Assembly (NCBI GenBank): GCA_050186725.1
Contig: JBFWYG010000009.1
Coordinates: 1-64,000, forward strand
Direction: 5' to 3'
DNA from: JADJYF01 sp050186725
GTDB lineage: Bacteria > Pseudomonadota > Gammaproteobacteria > Ga0077536
DNA: 64,000 nucleotides
Of the stretch, positions 8,355 through 17,653 are shown one piece after another. How positions within the stretch are numbered: position 1 is the stretch's first letter; every line of letters starts with the position of its first letter. The notes below the pieces were generated by a model, which saw only the letters and a program-made list of their open reading frames with translations, was not told the origin of the DNA and ran no database searches. The translations under genes were made by a program, and so were the position numbers.

Positions 8355-9794
8355 ATGCGCTGGCTGTCATTCCTCGTACTTGCCCTGCTCGCCGGGGCCG
8401 CCGCCGCGGTCGAGATTCGTGGCGTGCAGGCCCGTGTCGCGGGGGCGGACACGAGCCTGCTATTCGACCTGTCCGAGTCGACGGCCTACACCGTCTCCAC
8501 CCTGGCTCGCCCCGAGCGGCTGGTTATCGAATTCAAGCATGCCACCGCGCGCCGCCTGCTGACCTTGGCGCCCATGCCGAAGTCCATCACCCACGTGCGC
8601 CAGTTCCTGCGCGTCGACCAAGGGCTGACGGTGGTGGTGGAACTGCGTGAGGCGAACACCGTGGCAGCACGCCTGTTGAAGCCGGGCGCCGGCGCGGGAC
8701 ATCGGCTCGAACTGCAACTCACGCCGCGTGCCGCGCGGCAGGCACTGGCCGCCCGCGCGGCGGCGCCGGCCCCGGCCCCGGTAAAGGTGACCGCCCCCAC
8801 CCCCATTGCCGATCCCGTCGCGCCGGCGGGACCGAAACCGGCCACCCCCGCGGCCGTCGCCATCGCCAGCGAGCCTGCGCCCGCCCGTCCGGCCGCCGCC
8901 ACCCGCGGCCGCGAACTGGTGATCGCCATCGACGCCGGGCACGGTGGCCAGGACGTCGGCGCCATCGGGCCCAGCGGCGTGTACGAGAAGGACGTGGTGC
9001 TGGGCGTGTCGCGCGAACTGGCGCAGCTGATCGCGGCCGAGCCGGGCATGCGTGCGGTGCTGACCCGCGACGGAGATTACTTCCTGCCGCTGCGTACCCG
9101 CATGGACCGCGCCCGCGCGCGACGCGCGGATCTCTTCATCTCGATCCATGCCGACGCGGTGCGCGACCGGCGCGCGCGCGGCGCCTCGGTCTACACCCTG
9201 TCGCGGCGCGGCGCCACGAGCGAAGCCGCGCGCTGGCTGGCGGCCAGCGAGAACGCCGCCGACCTGGTGGGCGGTGCGAGCCTGGACGACAAGGACCGCA
9301 TGCTGAAATCGGTGCTGCTCGATCTGTCCCAGGCGGCCTCGATGGACGCGAGCATGGATCTCGCGAGCGCCGTGCTGCGCTCGCTGGGCGGCATCGGCGC
9401 GGTGCACAACCGGCGCGTGCAGCAGGCCGGCTTCATGGTGCTGAAGTCGCCCGACGTGCCGTCCATCCTGGTCGAGACCGCCTACATCTCCAATCCGACC
9501 GAAGAGAAGCGCCTGCGCAGCACGCTCTACCAGAAGCGTCTGGCGCGAGCGATCTTCAATGGCATCCTGAGCTACAGCCGTGCCCAGCGGGCCGCCCCGG
9601 CGCCGGCGCCCGCGCAGGCCACGCGGAGCGCGGCGCGCCAGCGGGAGGCCGATGCGCGCCGCCATCGCGTGTCGCGCGGCGAGACCCTGTCCGGCATCGC
9701 GCAGCGCTACGACGTCGACATCGCCTCGCTCAAGGTGGCGAACAACATGGACTCGGAAATGGTGCGGGCGGGGGCCCTGTTGCGCATCCCCTGA
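8355..9794 (+). CDS. amiC: N-acetylmuramoyl-L-alanine amidase (AMIN-Amidase_3-LysM)
   Basis: Periplasmic zinc amidase that cleaves the stem peptide from septal peptidoglycan so that daughter cells separate. It has 479 residues. A Sec signal peptide (WLSFLVLALLAGAAAAV, about 1-19) is followed by an AMIN domain (about 20-125), an Ala/Pro linker and the Amidase_3 domain from about 193. Visible motifs are AIDAGHGGQDVGAIG (zinc His), FISIHADAV (zinc His) and VPSILVETAYISNPTEE (catalytic Glu). A single C-terminal LysM (HRVSRGETLSGIAQRYDVD onward) replaces the multiple copies of E. coli AmiB. AmiB or AmiC are equally valid names. Confidence 0.95.
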   Translation: MRWLSFLVLALLAGAAAAVEIRGVQARVAGADTSLLFDLSESTAYTVSTLARPERLVIEFKHATARRLLTLAPMPKSITHVRQFLRVDQGLTVVVELREANTVAARLLKPGAGAGHRLELQLTPRAARQALAARAAAPAPAPVKVTAPTPIADPVAPAGPKPATPAAVAIASEPAPARPAAATRGRELVIAIDAGHGGQDVGAIGPSGVYEKDVVLGVSRELAQLIAAEPGMRAVLTRDGDYFLPLRTRMDRARARRADLFISIHADAVRDRRARGASVYTLSRRGATSEAARWLAASENAADLVGGASLDDKDRMLKSVLLDLSQAASMDASMDLASAVLRSLGGIGAVHNRRVQQAGFMVLKSPDVPSILVETAYISNPTEEKRLRSTLYQKRLARAIFNGILSYSRAQRAAPAPAPAQATRSAARQREADARRHRVSRGETLSGIAQRYDVDIASLKVANNMDSEMVRAGALLRIP

Positions 9795-9849
9795 GCCCGC
9801 TTGCGCCAGGCCTGCGCGATCGTCGCCGGCCCCGGCCCTACAATGCGCC

Positions 9850-11478
9850 ATGCCCGCCCGCATCCAAGCGCTGCCCGAGCACGTGATCAACCAGATCGCG
9901 GCGGGCGAAGTCATCGAACGCCCGGCCTCGGTCATCAAGGAACTGGTGGAGAACGCGCTGGACGCCGGCGCGAGGCGTATCGAGGTGGAGGTGGTGGAGG
10001 GCGGTCTCGAGTCCATGACCGTCAGCGACGACGGTTGCGGCATTCGTGGCGCGGAGCTCGGCGCCGCGTTGAAGCGCCATTGGACCAGCAAGATCAGCCG
10101 CGCACAGGATCTCGCCGCGCTCACCTCGCTCGGCTTTCGCGGCGAGGCCTTGGCGAGCATCGCGGCGGTCGCGACCGTGGAGGTCATTACCCGGGAGCAG
10201 GACGAGCCGCATGGCTGGCGGCTGCTGTCGCTGCCCGGCCAGGCGCCGGCGCCGCCGACCCCGCACCAGGCGAATCCCGGCACGCGCATCATGGTCCGTG
10301 AGCTCTTCCACTGCGTGCCGGCGCGGCGGCGTTTCCTGAAGCGCGCGCGCACCGAGTTCCTGCACATTCACCAGCTCGTGCGCCAGCTCGCCTTCGCGCG
10401 TCCCGAGGTCGCGCTCTCGCTCGCCCAGCCCGGCAGTCGCGGCCTGCGTTTCGCGCCCGGCGCGCTGGGCGTGGACGGACCGCGCTGGCGGGCGCTGTTC
10501 GGCAGCGCCTTCCTGGCCGGCGCGTGTCCGGTGTCGCTATCCGCCGACGGGCTCGAGGTGCGCGGCTGGGTCGGCGCGGCGGCGCTGGCCGACAGTCAGT
10601 CTGATCTGCAGTTCCTGGCGCTCAACGGGCGCTACGTGCGCGATCGCCAGCTCGCCCACGCGGTGCGCCTGGCGTTTGGCGACGCCTTGCCCGCCGGTCG
10701 CTTCCCGGTCTACGCGCTGGCGCTGACGCTGGACCCCGGCGCGGTGGACGTCAACGTGCATCCGGGCAAGCTCGAGGTGCGCTTCGTCGAGCTCCGCGCG
10801 GTACACGACCTGCTCTATGCCGCGGTACGGCGCGCGCTCGAGAGCGAGGTGCGGGAGCCGCCACCGCCGGCCCGCGTTGTGGCCGAAGCGCGCGTCGCCG
10901 CGCCTACGCTGCCCACGCCCGCGCGCCTGTCCCCCGCGAGCCGGGGCGCGGCAGAACCGGCGACCGCCTGGCGGCAACCGCCGCTCGCGCTGGTGGACGA
11001 ACGCTTCCTGCTGTTTCGCGACGGCGGCGCCGTGCTGAGCCTCGATCTGCGCGCGGCCTGGCAGGCGGTGTTGAGCCGGCGACTCGCCGGTGCGTACGGC
11101 GATCCTCGACCGCTCCTGGTGCCCGAGCGGGTCAGCCTGTCCGCGACGCAGGCCGCGGCCCTGGTCGACGCCGGCTTCGAGGTGGACGAGCTCGGGCCAG
11201 CGGGACAGCGCCTGCGCGCCGTGCCGCGCGTGCTGCCGAACCTCCCCTGGGGCGCGTTCTGCGCGGCCTTCGTCAGCGCGCCACGGCGCGCGCCTGGCAC
11301 GGCCGCGGTCGCCGCGGCGGCGGCCGTCAGCCTGGAACTCGGACGCGACGGCATGCCCTCGCGCCGGCTGCTGGACGAACTGGCGCAGGCCGCGGCGGCG
11401 GTCGATTTCGATCTGCGCGCCGCCGCCGGCGTGGTGGATGGCGCGCTCCTCGCGCGGGCGAGCGCCGATGCACGTTGA
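9850..11478 (+). CDS. mutL: DNA mismatch repair protein MutL
   Basis: GHKL ATPase that links MutS mismatch recognition to downstream strand incision. It has 542 residues. ATP-binding motifs are ELVENALDAGA (about 31-41), SDDGCGIRG and LGFRGEALASIAA; the N-terminal domain ends near 330 and a Pro/Ala-rich linker follows. The C-terminal dimer domain (LALVDERFLLFRDGGAVLSL...) resembles the E. coli type. The endonuclease motif DQHA(X)2E(X)4E and the CxHGRP motif of nicking MutLs are not present, so this MutL is predicted to need a separate nicking enzyme. The gene overlaps miaA by 11 nt. Confidence 0.96.
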   Translation: MPARIQALPEHVINQIAAGEVIERPASVIKELVENALDAGARRIEVEVVEGGLESMTVSDDGCGIRGAELGAALKRHWTSKISRAQDLAALTSLGFRGEALASIAAVATVEVITREQDEPHGWRLLSLPGQAPAPPTPHQANPGTRIMVRELFHCVPARRRFLKRARTEFLHIHQLVRQLAFARPEVALSLAQPGSRGLRFAPGALGVDGPRWRALFGSAFLAGACPVSLSADGLEVRGWVGAAALADSQSDLQFLALNGRYVRDRQLAHAVRLAFGDALPAGRFPVYALALTLDPGAVDVNVHPGKLEVRFVELRAVHDLLYAAVRRALESEVREPPPPARVVAEARVAAPTLPTPARLSPASRGAAEPATAWRQPPLALVDERFLLFRDGGAVLSLDLRAAWQAVLSRRLAGAYGDPRPLLVPERVSLSATQAAALVDAGFEVDELGPAGQRLRAVPRVLPNLPWGAFCAAFVSAPRRAPGTAAVAAAAAVSLELGRDGMPSRRLLDELAQAAAAVDFDLRAAAGVVDGALLARASADAR

Positions 11479-12421
11479 GGCGCCGCTCGTCTTCATCATG
11501 GGCCCGACCGGCGCGGGCAAGACCGCGCTGGCGCTCGAGATCGCCGCGCGTCTGGCGGCGGAAGTCGTGAGCGTGGATTCCGCGCAGGTGTATCGCGGCC
11601 TCGATCTCGGCACCGCCAAGCCGAGCCCCGCGGTACGCGCACGCGTGCCCCATCACCTGCTCGACATCTGCGCGCCGGACGAGGCCTACTCCGCCGCGCG
11701 TTTTCGTGAAGATGCACAGCGCGCCATCGCCGCAGTGCGCGCTCGCGGCCGCCTGCCGCTGCTGGTGGGCGGCACCGGTCTCTATTTCCGCGCGCTGGAA
11801 CAGGGGCTCGCGGTGCTGCCGCCGGCCGACCCGGCGGTGCGCGCGCTCCTCGCGGCGGAGCTCGAACGGGACGGCGCGGCGGCGTTGCACGCGCGCCTCG
11901 CCGCGCTCGACGCGCAAGCCGCCGCGCGCATCCATCCGAACGATCCGCAGCGCCTGCTGCGCGCGCTCGAAGTACACGAGCTCTGCGGTGCGTCGCTCAC
12001 CTCGCTGTGGGCCGCCGCGCAGCTCGCGCCCCATGCGGGTGAGATCGTCAAGCTGGTCATTGCCCCCAACGATCGCGCGGATTTACACCGTGACCTCGCC
12101 ACGCGTTATCACGGCATGCTGGACCGCGGGCTGGTCAACGAAGTGCGCGCGCTGCGCGCCAATCCGCGCCTCACGGCGCAGGCACCGGCGATGCGCAGCG
12201 TGGGATATCGCGAGGTATGGCGCTATCTCGACGGCACATGCACGCGCGCCGAGATGATCGAAAGGGGCATCGTCGCCACCCGCCAACTGGCGAAGCGCCA
12301 GCTCACCTGGTTCAGGCGCGAAAATGGGGCGCTGTGGCTCGACAGTCGCGATCCCGCGCGACTCGATCGCGCACTCGTGCGCATTGCGCAAGCGGGTCGT
12401 TTCCCTGCGCGGGGAATCTGA
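11468..12421 (+). CDS. miaA: tRNA dimethylallyltransferase
   Basis: Transfers a dimethylallyl group to N6 of A37 in UNN-decoding tRNAs, the first step to ms2i6A. It has 317 residues. The P-loop GPTGAGKT is at 12-19, followed by SVDSAQVYRGLDLGTAKPS (catalytic Asp region), the LLVGGTGLYFRAL block and the IHPNDPQRLLRALEV RNA-contact segment. The C-terminal TRQLAKRQLTWFR is also conserved. The ATG at 11468 lies inside the end of mutL. hfq follows after a 96-nt spacer. Confidence 0.97.
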   Translation: MHVEAPLVFIMGPTGAGKTALALEIAARLAAEVVSVDSAQVYRGLDLGTAKPSPAVRARVPHHLLDICAPDEAYSAARFREDAQRAIAAVRARGRLPLLVGGTGLYFRALEQGLAVLPPADPAVRALLAAELERDGAAALHARLAALDAQAAARIHPNDPQRLLRALEVHELCGASLTSLWAAAQLAPHAGEIVKLVIAPNDRADLHRDLATRYHGMLDRGLVNEVRALRANPRLTAQAPAMRSVGYREVWRYLDGTCTRAEMIERGIVATRQLAKRQLTWFRRENGALWLDSRDPARLDRALVRIAQAGRFPARGI

Positions 12422-12517
12422 TCTAGAGTACCGGCGCACGTTTACAACAATGACCCACGACGGCCATCTCGCAGCCGATGGCTCTCACCCGGCGCCAACA
12501 ACAACAAGGAGCAAGCC

Positions 12518-12784
12518 ATGAGCAAGGGCCAGTCACTGCAGGAACCCTACTTGAATGCTTTGCGCAAGGAGCGCGTTCCCGTCTCCATCTACCTGGTCAA
12601 CGGCATCAAGCTGCAGGGGCAGATCGAGTCCTTCGACCAATTCGTCATCCTGCTCAAGAACTCCGTGAGCCAGATGGTCTACAAGCACGCCATTTCCACC
12701 GTCGTGCCGGCGCGCAACGTGCGCCTGCCGCGCGCCGAGACCGGCGAGGACGGCGGCGACGCCGCCGAGGGTGACGGCGCGTGA
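12518..12784 (+). CDS. hfq: RNA chaperone Hfq
   Basis: Hexameric Sm-like protein that pairs small RNAs with mRNAs. It has 88 residues. The Sm1 motif lies in VPVSIYLVNGIKLQGQIESF and Sm2 in the YKHAISTVVP segment; the N-terminal QSLQEPYLNALRKE is almost the same as in Pseudomonas and E. coli. The C-terminal tail is short and acidic. A strong Shine-Dalgarno (AAGGAGC) precedes the ATG. The 96-nt spacer after miaA contains A/T-rich bases (GTTTACAACAATG) that could hold a promoter. Confidence 0.98.
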   Translation: MSKGQSLQEPYLNALRKERVPVSIYLVNGIKLQGQIESFDQFVILLKNSVSQMVYKHAISTVVPARNVRLPRAETGEDGGDAAEGDGA

Positions 12785-12799
12785 TGCGAGCTTCCCAGA

Positions 12800-14179
12800 T
12801 TGTTTGAGCGGCCGGCGGGCGGCGACCGTGCCGTCCTCGTGCACGTGGTGCTGGGGCTCGCCGCGGCCCAGGACGATGACCTCGAAGAATTCCGCGAGCT
12901 GGTGAGCGGCGCGGGCGCGGCGTCCGTCGCCGTGATCCAAGCGCGACGCTCAGCGGCCGATCCGAAGTTCCTGGTCGGCAGCGGCAAGGTCGAAGAGATC
13001 GCGGCGGTGGTCAAGGCCGAGCAGGCCGACGTCGTGATCTTCAATCACGATCTCTCCCCCGCGCAGGAACGCAATCTCGAGCGCGCGCTGGAATGTCGCG
13101 TGATCGATCGCACGCGGCTCATCCTCGACATCTTCGCCCAGCGCGCGCGCTCCTTCGAGGGCAAGCTGCAGGTCGAGCTCGCGCAGCTGAAGCACATGTC
13201 CACGCGCCTGGTGCGCGGCTGGACCCACCTCGAACGCCAGAAGGGCGGCATCGGTCTGCGCGGACCGGGCGAGACCCAGCTCGAAACCGACCGTCGCCTG
13301 CTCGGCGCGCGTATCAAGCAGATCAACGAACGCCTCGAACGGGTCAAGGCGCAACGTCAGCAGAGCGCCCGCGCGCGGCGCCGCGCCCAGCTCTCGACCG
13401 TGTCCATCGTCGGCTACACCAACGCCGGCAAGTCGACCCTGTTCAACACCCTGACCGGCCACGAGGTGTATGCCGCCGATCAGCTGTTCGCGACGCTGGA
13501 CACGACGCTCCGCACCTTGAGCGTGGCCGGCGAGCATCCCATCGTGCTGAGCGACACCGTCGGCTTCATCCGCCGCCTGCCGCCCGAACTCGTCGCCGCC
13601 TTCCAGGCGACCTTGGACGAGACCCGCGACGCGCGCCTGCTGCTGCACGTGATCGACGCGAGCGCCGAGGATCGCGATCTGCGCATCGCCGACGTGCGCG
13701 AAGTGCTGGAGCGGATCGGCGCGGCCAAGGTGCCGGTCATCGAGGTGTACAACAAGATAGACAGGCTCGCCGACGTCAGGCCGCAGGTGGAGCGCGACGG
13801 TGAGGGCCTGGTCAACCGCGTGTGGCTGTCGGCGCGCACCGGCGAGGGCGTGCCGCTGCTGCTCGCCGCGGTCGCCGAACACATCAACCTGCACAAGGCG
13901 CGGCGCTGGCTCAAGCTGGCGCCGGCCGCCGGACGGCTGCGCGCCCAGCTCTACGCCATGGGCGCGGTGGCCGACGAAGTCGTGCTGCCCGACGGCGGCT
14001 GGCTGCTGGAAGTGACCTTGTCCGAGGCGCGCTGGCAGCAGTGGCAGCGTGAGCCGGGCACGGCGCAACACGTCATCGAAGTCGATGCGCGCGGGACGCT
14101 CGCCGAGGTCGACCTCGAGTCCCTGCTGCGAGACTTCGCGCGCGAGTCGGAGCCTGGCGTTCAGATTGAACAAGGGTAA
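12800..14179 (+). CDS. hflX: GTPase HflX
   Basis: Ribosome-binding GTPase that splits or rescues stalled 70S ribosomes under stress. It has 459 residues. The N-terminal HflX domain includes FLVGSGKVEEI and LSPAQERNLERALECRVIDR; the glycine-rich GGIGLRGPGETQLETDRR leads into the G domain, with G1 GYTNAGKS at 205-212, DTVGFI as G3 and NKID as G4. The start is TTG at 12800: a stop lies just upstream in frame, and the resulting MFERPAGGDRAVLVH aligns with MFDRYDAGEQAVLVH of E. coli HflX. It begins 15 nt after hfq. Confidence 0.96.
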   Translation: MFERPAGGDRAVLVHVVLGLAAAQDDDLEEFRELVSGAGAASVAVIQARRSAADPKFLVGSGKVEEIAAVVKAEQADVVIFNHDLSPAQERNLERALECRVIDRTRLILDIFAQRARSFEGKLQVELAQLKHMSTRLVRGWTHLERQKGGIGLRGPGETQLETDRRLLGARIKQINERLERVKAQRQQSARARRRAQLSTVSIVGYTNAGKSTLFNTLTGHEVYAADQLFATLDTTLRTLSVAGEHPIVLSDTVGFIRRLPPELVAAFQATLDETRDARLLLHVIDASAEDRDLRIADVREVLERIGAAKVPVIEVYNKIDRLADVRPQVERDGEGLVNRVWLSARTGEGVPLLLAAVAEHINLHKARRWLKLAPAAGRLRAQLYAMGAVADEVVLPDGGWLLEVTLSEARWQQWQREPGTAQHVIEVDARGTLAEVDLESLLRDFARESEPGVQIEQG

Positions 14180-14235
14180 GCCCCCCCGTACAATCCGCCC
14201 CGCACCCCTGCACAGCAACCCTCGACGGAAAATCA

Positions 14236-15372
14236 ATGGCCTGGAACGATCCGGACGGCAACGACCGCGACCCTTGGGGCGGTCGGCGCAACGAGCAGGG
14301 CCCGCCCGATCTGGACGAGGTGGTGCGCAAGATGCAGGAGAAGCTGTCGGCCCTGTTCGGCGGCAAGCAGCGTTCCCAGCCGCCGGCGGAGAACGGCTTG
14401 GTGTGGGCCGTGCTGGGCGTGGTGGCTTTCGGCCTCCTGGCCTGGGAGATGGTCTACCGGATCGATCCGGCCGAGCGCGGCGTGGTGCTGCGCTTCGGGC
14501 GCTACGTCTCGGTGCTGCAGCCCGGCCCGCACATCCGCTTTCCGCGGCCCATCGAAGAAGTGCGCAAGATCAACGTCGAGCGCATCGAGACGCTCACCGC
14601 CACCTCCTCCATGCTGACCAGCGACGAGAACATCGTCGACGTCGAGGTCGCGGTGCAGTATCGCATCAAGGATCCCGAGGCCTACCTGTTCCGCATCGCC
14701 GACCCGGACGTGTCCGTGCAGCGCGTGACCGAGTCCGCCATTCGCGACGTGATCGGCCAGAACACGCTCGACTTCGCCATCACTGGGGGCCGCGCGGAGA
14801 TCGCAGTGCAGTCCCAGGCGCAGATCCAGCAGATGCTAGACAACTACACCTCGGGCATCGGGGTCACCAGCGTGAACCTGCAGCCCATCAAGCCGCCGGA
14901 GGAAGTGAAGGCGGCCTTCGACGACGCCATCAAGGCGCGCGAGGACAAGGAGCGCAAGGTCAACGAGGGTGAGGCCTACCGCAACGAAGTGGTGGAGCGC
15001 GCGCAGGGCGAGGGCGCGCGCATCCGGCTCGACGCCGAGGGCTATCGCGAGCGGGTGATCGCCCAGGCCGTAGGTGAATCGCAGCGCTTCGACCAACTGC
15101 TGACCGAATACGAGAAGGCCCCGCAGGTGACGCGTGAGCGCCTCTACCTCGAGACCATGGAGGAAGTGTTGACCAATACCACCAAGCTGCTGCTCGACAG
15201 CAAGGGCGGCGCGAACGTCACCTACCTGCCGCTCGACAAGCTGATCGGTAATGCCAATCGGGGCGACGCGCAGGAGACCACCGACGCCGCGCCCGAACCG
15301 CCGGCCTACTCGCCGACGGTGGAAGAGTCGCTGCGCGATCGGCGCATCGGCCGCACGCGCGTGGTGCGCTGA
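14236..15372 (+). CDS. hflK: FtsH protease modulator HflK
   Basis: SPFH/band-7 membrane protein that with HflC forms a large periplasmic cage around FtsH and limits its access to membrane substrates. It has 378 residues. A Gly/Asp-rich cytosolic N-terminus (MAWNDPDGNDRDPWGG) is followed by one membrane helix (LVWAVLGVVAFGLLAWEMVY, about 55-74), the SPFH domain starting IDPAERGVVLRFGRY, and a long Arg/Glu coiled region. It lies 56 nt after hflX and ends 1 nt before the ATG of hflC. Confidence 0.96.
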   Translation: MAWNDPDGNDRDPWGGRRNEQGPPDLDEVVRKMQEKLSALFGGKQRSQPPAENGLVWAVLGVVAFGLLAWEMVYRIDPAERGVVLRFGRYVSVLQPGPHIRFPRPIEEVRKINVERIETLTATSSMLTSDENIVDVEVAVQYRIKDPEAYLFRIADPDVSVQRVTESAIRDVIGQNTLDFAITGGRAEIAVQSQAQIQQMLDNYTSGIGVTSVNLQPIKPPEEVKAAFDDAIKAREDKERKVNEGEAYRNEVVERAQGEGARIRLDAEGYRERVIAQAVGESQRFDQLLTEYEKAPQVTRERLYLETMEEVLTNTTKLLLDSKGGANVTYLPLDKLIGNANRGDAQETTDAAPEPPAYSPTVEESLRDRRIGRTRVVR

Positions 15373-15373
15373 C

Positions 15374-16234
15374 ATGGCCTCCCGTATCGCGCTCACGGTG
15401 TTCGCGGCCCTCGGCCTGATCTACCTCTGCACCTTCCGTGTCTACGAGTACGAGTCGGCCATCCTGACCCAGCTCGGCAAGATCAAGCGTGCCGACTACC
15501 AACCGGGCCTGCACTTCATGGTACCGGTGTGGCAGGAGGTCAGAACCTTCGACAAGCGCCTGCAGACGCTCGACGCCGAACCGCAGCGCTTCCTGACCGG
15601 CGAGAAGAAGGACGTGATCGTCGACTCCTTCGCGCGCTGGCGCATCAAGGACGTGGTGACGTTCTTCAAGGCGACCGGCGGCGATCCCGCCCGCGCCGGG
15701 CTGCTCATCTACCAGATGATCAATGACAGCTTGCGCAGCGAGTTCGGCTCGCGCACCGTGCAGGCTGTCGTGTCGGGCGAACGCGGGGCGATCATGAAAA
15801 TCGTGACCGACACCGCCGACACCCGCGCCGAGCAGCTCGGCATGGAGATCGTCGACGTGCGCCTGAAGCGCATCGACCTGCCGACCGAGGTCAGCAGCAC
15901 GGTGTACGAGCGCATGCGCTCGGAGCGCTCGCGGGTGGCGCGCGAGTTCCGCGCGCGCGGCGAGAAGGAAGCCATCACCATTCGCGCCGATGCCGACAAG
16001 CAGCGCACCATCATCGCCGCCGAGGCCTATCGCGACGCCGAGCAGATGCGCGGCGGCGGCGATGCGCGGGCGGCGGAGGTCTACGCCGCCGCCTACAGCA
16101 AGAATCCCGAGTTCTTCGAGTTCTATCGCAGCCTCAACGCCTACAAATCGAGCTTCAAGAACAAGAGCGACGTGCTGGTGTTGCAGCCGGATTCGGACTT
16201 CTTCAAGTACCTGCGCAAGCCCGGTGGCGGCTGA
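15374..16234 (+). CDS. hflC: FtsH protease modulator HflC
   Basis: Partner of HflK in the FtsH-HflKC complex of the inner membrane. It has 286 residues. An N-terminal membrane anchor (IALTVFAALGLIYLCTFRVY, about 5-24) is followed by the SPFH domain (ESAILTQLGKIKRADYQPGLHF) and a charged helix (RSRVAREFRARGEKEAITIRA). The conserved end PDSDFFKYL is typical of HflC. The ATG follows the hflK stop after 1 nt, as expected for a stoichiometric pair. Confidence 0.96.
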   Translation: MASRIALTVFAALGLIYLCTFRVYEYESAILTQLGKIKRADYQPGLHFMVPVWQEVRTFDKRLQTLDAEPQRFLTGEKKDVIVDSFARWRIKDVVTFFKATGGDPARAGLLIYQMINDSLRSEFGSRTVQAVVSGERGAIMKIVTDTADTRAEQLGMEIVDVRLKRIDLPTEVSSTVYERMRSERSRVAREFRARGEKEAITIRADADKQRTIIAAEAYRDAEQMRGGGDARAAEVYAAAYSKNPEFFEFYRSLNAYKSSFKNKSDVLVLQPDSDFFKYLRKPGGG

Positions 16235-16262
16235 GGCGCGGCGCGCGCACGGCCAGCCGATC

Positions 16263-16448
16263 ATGGGGCAGGACTTCCTCGGCGCCTTGGCGCTGATGCT
16301 GGTGTTCGAGGGCCTCATGCCCTTCGCGAGCCCACCGGCCTACCGTCGTGCCGTCCAGTCGCTCGCCACGCTCGGCGACGGCGCGCTGCGTGCCGTCGGT
16401 CTCGCGGCCATGCTCGCGGGTCTCATCATGCTCTACGCCACGAGGTAG
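16263..16448 (+). CDS. DUF2065 family small membrane protein
   Basis: 61-residue protein of the YjeT/DUF2065 family, function unknown. It has two hydrophobic segments (FLGALALMLVFEGLMPFASP, about 4-23, and AVGLAAMLAGLIMLYAT, about 44-60) around a short loop with PPAYRRAVQSLA. The FEGLMPF motif is characteristic. The gene sits between hflC and hisZ, its normal place in many beta- and gammaproteobacteria, and ends 3 nt before hisZ. It is too short to be picked up by most length filters. Confidence 0.88.
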   Translation: MGQDFLGALALMLVFEGLMPFASPPAYRRAVQSLATLGDGALRAVGLAAMLAGLIMLYATR

Positions 16449-16451
16449 AAG

Positions 16452-17633
16452 GTGGCAGACGAAAAACTCTGGTTGCTGCCGGACGGCGTCGACGAGGTGC
16501 TGCCGCCACGCGCGCGCGCGCTCGAGGACATGCGCCGGCGCCTGCTCGACCTGTGCGAGCGCTGGGGCTATGCCTACGTGCTGCCGCCGGTGGTGGAGTA
16601 TCTCGACTCGCTGTTGTCCGGCATCGGCGAAGATCTCGATCTGCAGACCTTCAAGACCACTGACCAGGTCACCGGCCGCACGCTCGGGGTGCGCGCCGAC
16701 ATCACGCCCCAGGTGGCGCGCATCGACGCGCATCGGCTGCCGACCGGCGCGCCCCAGCGCCTGTGCTACGTGGGGCCGGTGCTGCATACCCGTCCGGACA
16801 AGTTCGCCGGTTCGCGCAATCCGCTGCAGTTCGGCGCCGAGCTCTATGGCCACGCCGGCATCGAGGCCGATGCCGAGGTCATCCTGCTACTGTTGGAACT
16901 GCTCGCCACCGCCGGTATCGCGCCGGTGACCGTCGAACTCGGGCACATGGGCCTGTTCCACGCGATCTGCGAGGAAGCGCATTTCGGGCGCGCGCGCGAA
17001 TCGCGCATCCTCGAGCGGCTGCTGATGAAGGACGAGAGCGGTCTCGTCGAGGCGCTGGCCGGCGCCTCGCCAGAGGTGGCGCGCCACCTGCGCGCGCTGC
17101 TGGAACTGAACGGCGGCGACGAAGTGCTCGGCCAGGCACGGCTCGCATTGGCCGGCGCGCCGGCTTCGGTCGGCCTGGCGCTGGACGATATCGAGCGGCT
17201 GGTGGCACTGGTACGCTCGCGCATGCCGGCGGCCGATATCCACCTGGATTTCGCCGAGCTGCGCGGTTATCGCTACCACACGGGCGTGATGTTCGCGGCT
17301 TACACCACCAGCATCGGCCGCGCCATCGCCTGGGGCGGGCGCTACGACAACATCGGCCATTCCTTCGGCCGCTCGCGGCCGGCCACCGGCTTCAGCACCG
17401 ATCTGAAGGTGCTGGCCTCGCTGGCGCGCGAAGCGCCGCTGGCCCTGCCGCGCATCTTCGCCCCGGCGGCGGACGATGACGCGCGGCTGGCCGCGATCCG
17501 CGACTACCGGGCGGCGGGCTACGTGGTGGTGGAAGGTCTGCCGGGCCAGGCGACCGGGGCGGCGGACAGCGGCTGCCAGCAGGTGCTGGTGGCGCGCAAC
17601 GGCCACTGGCTGGTCGAAGACATCGGACATTGA
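16452..17633 (+). CDS. hisZ: ATP phosphoribosyltransferase regulatory subunit
   Basis: Catalytically inactive HisRS paralogue that combines with short-form HisG to make the first enzyme of histidine synthesis and passes on histidine feedback. It has 393 residues. The start WLLPDGVDEVLPPRARALE, the motif TLGVRADITPQVARIDAHR, and the YHTGVMFAAY and GGRYDNIGHSFGRSRPATGFS blocks match the family. The lack of a C-terminal anticodon-binding domain separates it from HisS. GTG at 16452 is preceded by GAAGG. A short HisG must be encoded elsewhere in the genome. Confidence 0.95.
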   Translation: MADEKLWLLPDGVDEVLPPRARALEDMRRRLLDLCERWGYAYVLPPVVEYLDSLLSGIGEDLDLQTFKTTDQVTGRTLGVRADITPQVARIDAHRLPTGAPQRLCYVGPVLHTRPDKFAGSRNPLQFGAELYGHAGIEADAEVILLLLELLATAGIAPVTVELGHMGLFHAICEEAHFGRARESRILERLLMKDESGLVEALAGASPEVARHLRALLELNGGDEVLGQARLALAGAPASVGLALDDIERLVALVRSRMPAADIHLDFAELRGYRYHTGVMFAAYTTSIGRAIAWGGRYDNIGHSFGRSRPATGFSTDLKVLASLAREAPLALPRIFAPAADDDARLAAIRDYRAAGYVVVEGLPGQATGAADSGCQQVLVARNGHWLVEDIGH

Positions 17634-17653
17634 GTTACCGAGAGAGCAATTGC

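Noticed and set aside
8460..10367. 635-codon ORF antisense to amiC and mutL
   Set aside because: It lies wholly opposite two well-conserved genes, has Arg/Ala/Gly-rich composition typical of shadow frames in GC-rich DNA, and shows no family motif.
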